From: Owenia fusiformis
Taxonomy: Eukaryota > Annelida > Polychaeta > Sabellida > Oweniidae
Reading direction: 5' to 3'
NCBI GenBank assembly: GCA_903813345.2
Contig: CAIIXF020000012.1
Coordinates: forward strand, 17,108,020 to 17,172,019
DNA length: 64,000 nt
Below are positions 31,791 to 44,500 of this stretch, piece after piece. The notes beneath the pieces were generated by a model. That model worked only from the letters and a program-made list of their open reading frames with translations. It did not search any database and was not told where the DNA came from. Numbering within the stretch: position 1 is the stretch's first letter; each line of letters opens with the position of its first letter. The translations under genes were made by a program, and so were the position numbers.

Positions 31791-31910
31791 AGTGCACAGG
31801 AGCATTTAAAGGACCAGGGTACTGATCTGAATTACAGTTCAAACTAAGGGACTTCCATATATTCCTTTGAACAAATTATATTGGAGGTGAGGATATCAGT
31901 TCAAATGATT
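31791..31910 (+). promoter_or_regulatory. 5'UTR exon of zinc-finger paralog 5
   Basis: TGTATTTTCAG followed by TGCACAGGAGC...GGGACTTCCATATATTCC aligns with the acceptor and leader of the cluster at 1-10 kb. The 54-bp repeat is not amplified here. Confidence 0.4.
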
Positions 31911-32112
31911 AAATTAGTTCATAAGATACATTCAGAGACACTAACTGAATCAAATATTTTATTTTCTCATATGACTAACAAAGATACAGGTATCTTTACC
32001 CCATGCAAGATATTGCCATCTTTCATCCTAAAAAGTCACACGTGCAAGATGAGATTTACTTGTGACATCACTGGTCTATAAACATCAACAACATAGCAAC
32101 GGATACACCGTT

Positions 32113-32230
32113 ACAATGAGTATCCATGCTCATTCTACAATCCTAAGCTGTGACGTCATAACAATCGAGCTTTGTTGCCTCATGTATCCATGTATTTTCT
32201 ACAATATTGTTATGACGTCATAACTATTGA
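32113..32230. promoter_or_regulatory. Paired CRE palindromes in a direct repeat
   Basis: TGACGTCA occurs at 32151-32158 and 32213-32220. Each is embedded in a ~60-bp direct repeat (TATCCATG...TTCTACAAT...GACGTCATAAC). The 15-mers around them (TGACGTCATAACAAT and its complement) also form an inverted repeat. TGACGTCA is the full consensus for CREB/ATF factors. They lie ~300 bp before the paralog 5 start. Confidence 0.5.
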
Positions 32231-32326
32231 AAGATGAAGTTCCATTAATCTGAAGCTATTTTCCACCCAGTTTTATCATAAAAACGTGAAAATAAAGCAT
32301 AATACACAGAGTCATATGAGAAAAAC

Positions 32327-32469
32327 GTTCTTGTACTCATACCTGTGCAATATCGTCCATTCTTGACTCGCTTTGATAATGTTTCTTTATCTCGTCTGCG
32401 ACTCGATAAAGAAGAATTATCAAAGCTCATCAAGAATGGACGATCTTGCACAGGTACTCATATAAGAAC
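32327..32469. repeat. Long hairpin just upstream of the paralog 5 start
   Basis: Arms 32327-32394 and 32403-32469 are near-complementary (ACCTGTGCAA.ATCGTCCATT / AATGGACGAT.TTGCACAGGT), with a loop of about 8 bases. It ends 17 bases before the ATG, so a transcript starting upstream would fold here. Confidence 0.8.
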
Positions 32470-32486
32470 CTCTATATCTTGACAAT

Positions 32487-34316
32487 ATGAGTTGTGTAGA
32501 TACAGAGGATTGTGTTCAACCACCAAATAAGGAATCAATTAGCCCTATTGTGGAAGAAATCAAGGAATCATTTGATGAGGACTGTATTGCTACAAATGAT
32601 GCCACATTGCTGAACAGAATCAGCCATAATGATATCAAACGAGAATTAGATTGTGCAGGTGGCCAAGAAGTGACTGCTTCAATTGACTACAATTCACTCA
32701 ATATTAAAGAAGAAATCAAGGAATCGTTTGATGAGGACAGTATCGCTACCAATGATCCTACCTTATTTGATATAATCAGTCATAATGGTGCCAAACTAGA
32801 ATTAGATGAGGCAGGTGATGATTCAGAGACTTGTGCAGTTGACTACAATAAATTTGATATTAAAAAGGAGTTAGACTATACAAGTTACAATACACATGTG
32901 ACTGATGTTGAAAAAATTCAAAACAATGTTCCTGTTCATCTTGAAAACAAAGTTTCACATAAGGAATCAGATGTCAAACCTAAGCTTGGATGTGTAGTCG
33001 GTGATAATGTCTATGCTGCCAGTATTCACACTGGTGTGAAACCTTTCAAATGTGAATATTGTGAAAAAGGATTTGCAAAACAGTTCAACTTGAAGGAGCA
33101 TATCAGGATTCACACAGAGGAGAAACCATATAAATGTGAATGTTGCGAGAAATGTTTCAGACAACAACACCATTTGATAAAACATATCAGAAGTCATACT
33201 GGAGAGAAACCATTTAAATGTGAATATTGTGAGAAATGTTTCACCCAACGACACGGTTTGAAAAAACATATAAAGATGCATACAACTACAGAGAAATCAA
33301 ATATCAAACCTAAGCTTGGATGTGTAATTGGTAATAATATCTTTGCTGCCGGTATTCACACTGAGGACTCGGAGAAACCATTCAAATGTGATAATTGTGA
33401 GAAACCTTTCACCACTCAATTTAATTTGAAACAACATATCAAGATCCATACTGGAGAGAAACCTTTCAAGTGTGAACATTGTGAGAAATGTTTCGCATAT
33501 CAACAATCTTTGATATCTCATAACAGGACTCATACAGGGGAGAAACCATTCAAATGTGATCATTGTGAGAAATGTTTCACTCAACAATCAAATTTAAAAC
33601 AACATATCAAGATTCACACTGGAGAGAAACCATATAAATGTGATCATTGTGAGAAGTGTTTCGCATATCAACAAAATTTGATATTTCATAACAGGACTCA
33701 TACAGGGGAGAAACCATTTAAATGTGATCATTGTGAGAAATGTTTCACTAAACAAACAACTCTGAAACAACATGCAAAGATTCATACTGGAGAGAAACCC
33801 TTCAAGTGTGAATATTGTGAGAAATGTTTCACTCAACAATCAAATTTAAAACAACATATCAAGATTCACACTGGAGAGAAACCATATAAATGTGATCATT
33901 GTGAGAAGTGTTTCGCATATCAACAAAATTTGATATGTCATAACAGGACTCATACAGGGGAGAAACCATTCAAATGTGATCATTGTGAGAAATGTTTCAC
34001 GAAACAATCATATGGGAAACAACATACAAAGATTCATACAAGAGAGAAACCATTCAAATGTGAAAAATGTGAAAAACATTTTGCAATAAAAGTAAGTTTA
34101 AGACAACATATCAAGACTCATACTAGTGGAAATAAATTTAAATGTGAATATTGTGAGAAATATTTCACACGTAAATCAAATTTGAAACAACATGTAAGGA
34201 TTCACACTGGAGAGAAACCATTTAAGTGTGAATATTGTCAGAAATGTTTCTCACAACAAGGAAATTTAAAAGCCCATATAGAATTCACAGTTCACACTCC
34301 AAAAATTCAAATGTAA
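32487..34316 (+). CDS. C2H2 zinc-finger protein, paralog 5 (intact, 609 aa, 14 fingers)
   Basis: Likely nuclear DNA-binding factor, the largest of the family here. The start differs from the other paralogs (MSCVDTEDCVQPPNKES), probably from a different first exon. Two acidic modules follow, the second diverged, with about three psi-K-x-E sites. The array has 14 C2H2 fingers in two blocks, 3 and 11. They are separated by a repeat of the pre-finger linker (KPKLGCVIGNNIFAAGIH), the same architecture as copy 1. Fingers AYQQNLI and TQQSNLKQ repeat as a pair. In finger 11 the conserved helix Leu is Gly (TKQSYGKQH). The end (TVHTPKIQM) is a frameshift into a further finger. Confidence 0.9.
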   Translation: MSCVDTEDCVQPPNKESISPIVEEIKESFDEDCIATNDATLLNRISHNDIKRELDCAGGQEVTASIDYNSLNIKEEIKESFDEDSIATNDPTLFDIISHNGAKLELDEAGDDSETCAVDYNKFDIKKELDYTSYNTHVTDVEKIQNNVPVHLENKVSHKESDVKPKLGCVVGDNVYAASIHTGVKPFKCEYCEKGFAKQFNLKEHIRIHTEEKPYKCECCEKCFRQQHHLIKHIRSHTGEKPFKCEYCEKCFTQRHGLKKHIKMHTTTEKSNIKPKLGCVIGNNIFAAGIHTEDSEKPFKCDNCEKPFTTQFNLKQHIKIHTGEKPFKCEHCEKCFAYQQSLISHNRTHTGEKPFKCDHCEKCFTQQSNLKQHIKIHTGEKPYKCDHCEKCFAYQQNLIFHNRTHTGEKPFKCDHCEKCFTKQTTLKQHAKIHTGEKPFKCEYCEKCFTQQSNLKQHIKIHTGEKPYKCDHCEKCFAYQQNLICHNRTHTGEKPFKCDHCEKCFTKQSYGKQHTKIHTREKPFKCEKCEKHFAIKVSLRQHIKTHTSGNKFKCEYCEKYFTRKSNLKQHVRIHTGEKPFKCEYCQKCFSQQGNLKAHIEFTVHTPKIQM

Positions 34317-34470
34317 ACAGTGTCAGAAGTGTTTCTCACAACAACAACATTTGAAACAACATACAAGGATTCATACTGGAGAGAAACTATTCAAATGTGA
34401 ATATTGTCAGAAATGTTTCTCACAACAAGGGTGTTTAAAAGTCCATATTAGAATTCACAGCTCACACTAG
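34317..34470 (+). pseudogene. Two finger relics after paralog 5
   Basis: In another frame: CKQCQKCFSQQQHLKQH and [17 protein letters not shown], ending at TAG about 34470. Zinc ligands are intact, so the terminal frameshift is probably recent. Confidence 0.8.
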
Positions 34471-36600
34471 TAGGGGCTCATATGGTAGCCAAAGGTGGGC
34501 CTGTCAGTGAGCAAATTTGAACCACATTATTTATCTGGGGAAACATGTCAGATTTAATGATTTGGAACTTTGACGCCCAAAAAGCGACCATTAAGGATAG
34601 CTTTTCTAGGTTTTATACCCCCGAGGTTATTTTCGAGGGGGTCTCAACTCTTTCTTAATAACTTTAAAAATATTAAAGATATGTGTCTGAAACTTGCAGG
34701 GTACCTTCCTGGGGTCAACACATAGCTGTATTAAAAGTTTAGGATTATTTGGAACAACGGTTGCTATAGCAACCAAGAAAATGTGTTTCCAAACTGGCAA
34801 TTTAGAGCAATTTTGGCCTGTAGCAACCTGGTTGAAGTTAGATATTTTTTCTATTGATGAATTTTCACATTGTTAATTTAGGTTTCAAAAACACACTACA
34901 ACTGTATTCTTTCATTTTATTGCAGATTAGAATTGACACCATTAGCATTAAAGGTCCATAATCGTACATGAATGAACCCACCCCCCAAAGTCCATAAAAA
35001 GTGGGCGTGGCACCAGACATGTACCAGTTTGTAATTTATAAGTTTAAACACCCAATAAATAATGTTGATATTTATGTTACCATGTTTCCAGTGGTAGTTG
35101 AAGAAGTTCTTTTAAAAAACTAGATATATTACCATGGAAACCATATATTTATGTTGCCATAGCAACAGAACTATGGTAATGAAAGAGCCAATAATTTGAT
35201 TGAGGCCCTCATGCACGTGGTCCCATATATACAAAAATCAAATGTCCTGTATCTCTCAAAGATCTTAAAAGAAGAAAATTAAAAATAAGCATTACTTTTG
35301 TGAAAAGATTGCTTTCAACATTTCAGCATTTTTGTCTAATCAAAAGGACCAGGTATGGTATTACAAGTGAACCCGTGATAATTTTAAGGTTGTAAAACTG
35401 TCTGTCTAAACAGACTGTCTAAAATCACATGCCATACAAAACCTGGTCCTCTCCCATTGAAAAAGTGTTTGAAAACTTTGATTTATTGTTATAACCCTAG
35501 AAACACTAATAGGGGGAGGAAGAGGGGTTTGAAAAGGCCCCTACAGTTAAAGTTTTTTATTTGAAGCTTTTTATAGGCATCAAGTAGGATCTTCAATTTT
35601 TCAAGAGCTTGAGCTTCAGATATAACAAATGTATTCTGAAAACATCAGCAGAATTGAACAAAGGGTTATTATTTTTTATGATGTTCAGCTCCAAGAGACA
35701 AAATCGGAAATATCGAGTACTAAATTGGTCGTCATTTGAAGCCTAAGCCAAAACCTAATAGATGAAAATTAATGGAATATGTGTGGTATTTTAGAAGATG
35801 AACAACAATTTATTATGATTTGTGAGAAAAAGATAACAGAAAGAAAATTTCTGGTTTGACACAACTTAATTTTGTAGGCAGTTCTGACTTTATTTTTAAA
35901 AAACTGAGGTCTCATAAAAATCCTTATGTAATTTTGCATCTAGCACTAGCAAAGTTTATTTATCATTCACTCAAAAAACTTGATTAATATTGTGACAATG
36001 ATACATCACACTGATGTTTTAGATTATGTCATGCTGTATTTGTATTTTACAACTATCTTGTATTTTTGTATTTTACATTTTATGATGCTGTAATTGTATT
36101 TTACAAATACTTTGCATTTTTGTATTCAGTAGTTAGTTTAGTCTTAGTTCAATCTTGTATATTGTAGTTTGTATTGACTAATATGTCATTGTAATGACAT
36201 CAGAGAGTCAATAAAAGATATATACTAATTCTACAATACATGTTGTCTTTAGAATAAAATTACACAATATTACATCATCATAGTTGTGAGTTATTACACC
36301 ATAATAAATAATTGAATGGAATATACTTCGGTAAATTTGAACACCCTTTAGTAATAAAGATTTTACAAGTGGGGCCTCTCCCCATGGGGCTTCCTGTGAC
36401 CTTTTTACCTTAGGGCTTCTTGGGTTAAGAATCACACTATAAAGGTTCAGAATCCCAATATGAAGAAAATCATCTTGTCTGTAAATGGCACATTGATCCA
36501 ATCAAAATTATTTGATAAATTAAGAAATCTTTGTCACTTTTCTTCCTACTATGCAATGATATCTTGCCACACTAAAATCACTACTGCCATCTATCTTCAA
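34471..36600. other. Noncoding spacer
   Basis: No exon recognised. AT-rich, with runs such as repeated TGTATTTTACA near 36030-36120. The stretch 36470-36600 duplicates 31096-31240 upstream of paralog 5. Confidence 0.5.
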
Positions 36601-36620
36601 TCAATTTAGTCTAAATATAG

Positions 36621-36955
<335 letters not shown>

Positions 36956-37194
36956 AGCAATTAAAGATATGCAAATCTCAGATTTTGATGTCAGCAATGC
37001 TTCAAATATTACATTTTTTTAATGATATAGTCTAAATGTTAAGATCCCAAAGCTACTTGTTTGAGTGCCTAATGTAACATGCAGTTAGAATTTAACATTG
37101 TTTTACATCGTACTTGAACTTGAAGGATATTTCAATTCTTATTTGCGACAATCATTGGCTCTTTATCATTCTACAAATTTATAAGGCATAAATT

Positions 37195-37397
37195 CACTCT
37201 ACTATACCTTGCATTCATGAGCAACTCATTTGGCCTTGATTAGAAATGATTATGTTATTTGTTTTTATTTGTCTGTTCCTTATTAATGGTTTATTGGATG
37301 AATGTTAGATGTTAATAAGGTACTTTCAAAAATATACTAAACAATACAATTAGACAGAGTAGCTTATGCATTTCTTGGGGTTAGGTATAGTAGAGTG
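37195..37397. mobile_element. ACTATACC miniature element, copy C
   Basis: CACTCTACTATACC ... GGTATAGTAGAGTG with TSD AAATT (37190-37194, 37398-37402). Confidence 0.85.
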
Positions 37398-37402
37398 AAA
37401 TT

Positions 37403-38573
37403 GTTGGATTTACATAAAATGAAGTCATCAGGAATAAAATAAATTATAACCACAAACTTAAAAATATTCTGTCTTTTATTGCACATACTTCCATTACAAA
37501 GTGCCACATTTCATATACTTTAAACACAAAATTACACCTCTCAAGTCCTGATTGTGCTTCAAAAGTTTTTTGTGATATCATGCATAACTGAAAATACTCA
37601 TTTTAGCTATTTTAAAGGGGCAACAAGGACTGTAGAGAGAAAGTTCAAAATTTTTTATTTTTTCTGAGCTGTCAGGTCAATATTTTACTTAACATCTTCT
37701 TTGACATTAATACCCTATATTCTTAAATGTATGGATAAGCTATCAATTTCAGCATTAAGAAGTGTAAATTCAGTTCAAAGCTTCTATAAAGGGAGTCCCA
37801 CTTAGAGATTTTTAAGATTCACCACGTTTCAAGAGGAATATCAGCTGAAATAATGTTCATCCAGGGGGTTTCTTTGTAGATTTATAAAAATATATGTTAG
37901 TCTTGATGAAATATCCAAACTTAAATATATTTTGAAATTGGTCGATTATCGTTGAATGCCCCCCCCCCCCCCCCTGCACTAATTGTTGCACCTTTAAAAC
38001 ACCATTTCTTCCTTTACCTGCACCAAGTTCTTTTGAAGCACTTTCTCAAGAAGAGTACATGATTGTTTGCACATTCAGCACCATCTATATTTTCATTACT
38101 GTTTGTACACTGAGAATCCTCTAAATTCAATTAAATCTGCTCTTTACCATAATATCATGTCCCTACCATTTGGATCAAAATGGTTCCACTTGCAAATGGT
38201 TGGAGACATCTTGTCATTATGTTGGAGACATATTTTTATAGTCTCTTACTTTTTTGTGAATGGTGGTTGAGGTTCCGAATCCAGTTGTCAGTGTTTTGGG
38301 TTTGGGGGTCAGTGTTTGAAGTTTGGTGCTCTGTAACAAATGACAGGTGGTGCCATTTTGTATGTTTAAATACCTTGTTCCTAGTAGTACCAGTACATTA
38401 TAAAAGAGGAAACAATCGTACATTAACTAGAGGCAAATTCGGAGATGCTTATAACATTTTGCAATTATTTAGTCTGTACAAATTGTATCTTCACTTAAAA
38501 TAGGTTCACTTGGGCAATTTTAATGGGATTTCATCTATATTCTCCAATTATTCAGTCCATACCAACCATGTTT
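37403..38573. other. Intergenic / VPS33A 3' flank
   Basis: Contains a poly-C run at about 37961-37974 and a relic (38170-38400) of the GTCACCACC repeat family. A possible ATTAAA signal for VPS33A lies on the - strand near 38518. No other gene is supported. Confidence 0.45.
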
Positions 38574-41500
38574 TCAAAATGGGTTCACTGGGGCGATTGT
38601 AATAGGGTTTGATAATGATTCAATCCATGTATGTCCATTTATTATTTTTGTAGTGGCTATCAGATAGTCGGTTGGGCCTGAAAGAAAACAGAGTTGAAAT
38701 AACAATTTATTAGTTTACATTGTCAAGTGGCATAATTAATAGTCAAAGAGGCTACACATGCTGGTGCATATTAATGTCTAAACTGTTCATGTCATACATG
38801 AGGGATCTAGTATCCAGTGGAATATACTGTAGATTGGGTTAATTTGGCGCCCGCTTTAATTTGGTGAATTTGGCGAAATTGAAAAATTCGCCAATATAAA
38901 TCTTCGCCAAAATTTAGAATGAATCCCCGGGAATTATCTAGGGTATTTCGTCGAGTGTATTTAGGTCACTTCCGGTTTAGTTTTTTCCAAAAATATGAAA
39001 AAATGTCTCTCATAAATTGGCTCAGCCTCGAACTGGTCTGTCACTGATTAATACTCAGGGAAAAACTAGAAAGGAAAAGTGCAGTATAGTAGCAGCATCA
39101 ATCGAGGTGCAAAATGTAAAGGATGATCTCACAAAAATGTACAAACGTGGTGAATATTGCCAGTGGTCCTCAAAAGAAAAAATGAACATAAAATTCGCAA
39201 ACAACGCGTAAGTTAATTAAAATTTTTTTTGCATATCCGCCAAATTAAATAGCCGCCAATATGCCAAAAATGGCAAAATCGCCAAATTAAGTAGCGCCAA
39301 ATTAACCCAATCTACAGTATATAAGGGTTATACACTGGCAGGTTTTGGATACAGGGAATATCCCAAGGATATTTCCTGTATCAGAACTGAGAGTGTATAA
39401 CAGTTACATGCCATACTTGATGAGGTTTGAAATAATAAGCATATCTCCAATATGAAGAGTTATTAATTTATAAATTATTATTATTATTATTTATTATGTA
39501 TGTAATTTTTTTTTCTCACAATACAAACTTAAAAGTAGAAATACAAATAAAATCTAAAATGTTAAACTAGAACTTGAAGCTCCATTCTAAAACTTGAATG
39601 TGTTTTGTTTAGTTCAGTGCTGAAATAGTTATGACGGGAATTCCCAGAGAGGGATATATAGCTTGAGCGGGATATATGAGTTATAAATCCTGGAAGCTTG
39701 GTGGAGTGGGACAGATATATTCAACTTTATATGGATATTCCTGGGTAATATGTTCATGAAACCTCATCAGGTATGGAATAAATAAGTATATCATTCTTTG
39801 ACAGTACAGTAAAACCTGTCTTAGTTGAACCTCACAGTCCCCCTCCCTCCACCCATCAGTACAGGTTCAATGCTGATTAGGCCTTTACTTACACTTACCA
39901 TCTTCAAACTGTGACAGAAATCTAAGAGCTGCAACCTCTGCATATGTAACCCCTCCAAGGAAGAATATTAATGTCACTTTAGGCTCTCCTGTACTTGACT
40001 GTGTGGATGTGATTGATGTTCCTAGAATACATAAAGGAATATTAATGTCACTTTAGGCTCTCCTGTACTTGACTGTGTGGATGTGATTTATGTTCCTAGA
40101 ATACATAAAGGAATATTAATGTCACTTTAGGCTCTCCTGTACTTGACTGTGTGGATGTGATTGATGTTCCTGAAATACATAAAAGAATATTAATGTCACT
40201 TTAGGCTCTCCTGTACTCGACTGTGTGGATGTGATTGATGTTCCTAGAATATATAAAAGAATATTAATGTCACTTTAGGCTCTCCTGTACTTGACTGTGT
40301 GGATGTGATTGATGTTCCTAGAATACATAAAGGAATATTAATGTCACTTTAGGCTCTCCTGTACTTGACTGTGTGGATGTGATTGATGTTCCTGAAATAC
40401 ATAATAGAATATTAATGTCACTTTAGGCTCTCCTGTACTTGACTGTGTGGATGTGATTGATGTTCCTAGAATATATAAAGGAATATGAGTGTCATTTCAA
40501 ATTCAAGGCCTTGTCAACTCTACAACATACTTTTCCACTCTAGGAGAAAATACCGTCAACACTATGTTAAATTATTTTCGGGGATTTTTCAAATTTTATA
40601 AACGTGAATTTAGAACTATCAAAATTTTGCATATAAGGGAAGATGAATGTTTGCAAGGGAACACTTCCCCATATGTACAAGAAAATAAGATTCTTTCAAA
40701 TTCAAATTCACAACATCAACAAGACACACAATGATAAATATCACTGTGTGTTAAGTGTGTGTGTGCTTGTTGAGCAAAATGGACAGTATTTTACATAGCA
40801 TGCTGAAAACAGAATAAGATCTTGACACCATCATGCTGTAGTCTGCTCTTGCAACTTTTAAAATTTCAATTTAAATGGATCTGCAGTTTGCCTGGAACTT
40901 TGATCATTTACCTGAGATTTCACCATATATATACTGTACCATATGAATAGTTAATATGTTATCACTGAACTGTTTAAAGGACATACTTCTCTTCCGTAGT
41001 CCAGCAGGTAGTTTCTGTTGTTCCTCCACTGTTGGACCTGGCAGAAGGGATAAGACTTCTACAATACTTCTCCAGCCTGGTCTTGCTAAATACTGCGCCA
41101 GTCGCACTGAGAGTGGGGCATAGCCACTAAATACGTATGATATATCATTGGGATTCTGCAAAAAGCAATAGTACAAATAGATGATGGGCCAGTCGCACTG
41201 AGAGTGGGGCATAGCCACTAAATACGTATAATATATCATTGGGATTCTGCAAAAGCAATAGTACAAATAGATGATGGGCCAGTCGCACAGAGAGTGGGGC
41301 ATAGCCACTAAACACGTATGATAAATCATTGGGATTCTGCAAAAAGCAATAGTACAAATTGATGGGCCAGTCGCACTGAGAGTGGGGCATAGCCACTAAA
41401 TACGTATGATATATCATTGGGATTCTGCAAAAAGCAATAGTACAAATAGATGATGGGCCAGTCGCACTGAGAGTGGGGCATAGCCACTAAATACGTATGA

Positions 41501-44500
41501 TATATCATTGGGATTCTGCAAAAAGCAATAGTACAAATAGATGATGGGCCAGTCGCACTGAGAGTGGGGCATAACCACTAAATACGTATGATATATCATT
41601 GGGATTCTGCAAAAAGCAATAGAAAAAATAGATGATAGGCCAGTCGCCCTGAGAGTGGGATGAAGACACTTAACATTATATGATGATATATCATTGGGAT
41701 CCTCAAAAAAGAACTGTCCAGATATGGCAAATTGTTAACTTATACTTGCATGTGAAGGGAAGTTTGGGGTACATGTAATGGAGGATTTGGTTGAAATATT
41801 TTGTGAAGGGCATTTTTCATGGACCAAAACTATAAGTACATAATAGTCATCAACCTTATGGTTCGTCAAATAACTTACATTATTAAATAAATATATTCTT
41901 TTGATTGCATAAAGCCACTTTCTGTAGTCCAAGTATTTTTTTATGTCGAATTCAATTTTGCAATATTTGCGATTGTAGTAAAATCGCAAAAAATTTGAGG
42001 AAATCTAAAACCCACAAATTGAATGGATAGTACAGTATATGATAAGATGACATTTAACTCACTTGTTCATTGACTTCTTCCACACAGAGTTTCAGAGTTT
42101 TCCTAATTGTTGGGAATGTTTTCTGTCCTTGGACTTTGATCAGACCAGCCTGCTCTAGGTTCATAATAGTCACTATGTGCTCAAAGCCATACACCTAGAA
42201 TAAATCAGGATACTGCGAATTTCATACTTTTATACATGTACACTGATTTTATACTCAATATAGCCATTAGAATTGCTGTCACAACCTGCTTAGTAATACT
42301 CCTTATAAAGAAAATGATATGAGGATTTTTGGGGGATTTAATAATAGGCTATATCAAAATTTCCCTCATTGGGATTGAATTTATGTATTTTCCTCTGCAA
42401 TGTTAATTTCATGAAGACTGGAAATTATTTGCAATTTCTTGATATTTCCCTAAATGAAAAACTTACAAAAAAATCATGTTCAGCCTAATGTAGAGTCCAT
42501 AGAGCTCATGGTACATACTGACTTTAAAACTGCTTATATCCCTATTACATACTATTCCTGATGTCATGCACTAGACTGTGCTAAAGCTATCCTACCTGTA
42601 TTATTTCTTTCTTATAGTAGTCTAGTACTTTTGACTTTAGTCCATTATTACATATACTTTGTATGCAGACCAGCCGCAACACCTAAAACACACATGGATG
42701 TCTTGTCTTTAAGGTATTATTAAGTGTGGGTAATAGTCCACTGACCATCATGTTATTGTTTACTAGTACTCGACTCAGTGAAAATCTCATTTTTCTAATG
42801 ATAGCCAGTTGCTTTAAAACTATGATGCCATTTGCAGGCTGATTGTTGGAGATCAGTTACTGTAGATTGGGTTAATTTGGCTCCCGCTTTAATTTGGCGA
42901 AATTGAAAAATTCGCCAATACAAATCTTCGCCAAAATTTAGAATGAATCCCCGGGAATTATCTAGGGTATTTTGTCCAGTGTATTTAGGTCACTTTCGGT
43001 TTAGTTTTTTCCAAAATATGAAAAAATGTCTCTCATAAATTGGCTCAGAACTGGTCAGTCCCTCATTAATACTCAGGGAAAAACTAGAAAGGAAAGGCGT
43101 GGTATAGTAGCAGCATTGATCGAGGTGCAAAATGTAAAGGATGATCTCACAAAAATATACAAACATGGTGAATATCGCCAGTGGTCCTCATAAGAAAAAA
43201 TGAACATAGCCAAAGATGCCCATTTACATGGTAATTAGCAAACAGCGCGTAATTAAAAAGAAATTTTGTGTTGCATATCCGCCAAATTAAATAGCCGCCA
43301 ATATGCCAAAAATGGCAAAATCGCCAAATTAAGTAGCGCCAAATTAACCGAATCTACAGTACAAAGTTGCATAATGATTGTATGATGTTCAATATATGTT
43401 TATTCTATGCCTATATTATAATATTCAACTAACTTTGACTACTTTCATATAGGGTATTCCAATTGAATGTAGGAGGTATAGCCTAGTCTACCAGGTATTG
43501 TGCTTTTCTATTGCTCTCTTGAATTTCAAGCCGAACTCTTTGAAATCCCATATTACCTTTATTAGATTTTCTCCTTTGGCGATCATATCTTCAATTTGTG
43601 GGTTGGCCTTATCAATGTCTATTCCATTGGTGAATTCCTGTTGGACACGGAGAGAATCTAAGAAACTGTCAGAGTCTGTTACTTCCTTTACCAGCTCAGC
43701 TATAGATGTATCTAAAATGTACAAGTGAAAATGATTTTCAATTATAATACAGAAAATTGGCAAACTTTAAGTTGATGCTTGATATGATGCTACAGTTATC
43801 CTAACTTCATTTAAATTTATGAGTGTTTGTGTTTCTCTATTGATATCTTATGGCATATATTAATCTTCATTTATCAAGGGGCTATTTTGAAACCATAAAC
43901 ATAAACTGCTTTACTGAAATGAGTTATATGCTTACTAATGAATCATACATTTAAATGCATGCCTCTTCAAAATAATTCATATTTAATGTTTTACAAAGGC
44001 TAAAAGAAAAGAAAACAAAATAAAAAAAACAAAAAAACTTTCAGATTGTGCACAAAACAAGTGCTGAATTTGCACAAACAATGTGGTGATGCTGCACATG
44101 GTAAAACATCTCCACCAACTTATTCAGGTCGCGTATTTACACATCCCTGAAAAGCCTGACTATTCAAACTTACGTGTGGCAAGTGACTGTTTTGCTGCCT
44201 GCATATGAGGTAACTTAGAGACAAACTGTTTAATTTCACCAACAGTCTTCGCTTGATGCCGCTCCTGTAATCAAAGTCAGTGTATACCACATTTAAAGAT
44301 AAATACATTTCATAAATTTCATTAATCCACCTACATGTATTTTAAGCAATTTGAACATGACTGTATTCACACCTTCTACAAACTGTGAACAAGGTCAATA
44401 TTTCACCCGGAGTATATTTGACGACACACCATCTGGTAATACGAGTGATGTGTGATGTTATAACAGCGGGCCATAATGAATATTCAAGAAACTTTTTAAA

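Noticed and set aside
38180-38503. 107-codon + strand frame
   Set aside because: Falls in a copy of the GTCACCACC dispersed repeat and is not conserved as protein in other copies.
40904-41599. Overlapping - strand frames in the exon 13 array as a novel repeat protein
   Set aside because: They are out-of-frame readings of the tandem splice-site units; only the authentic exon frame matches VPS33A.
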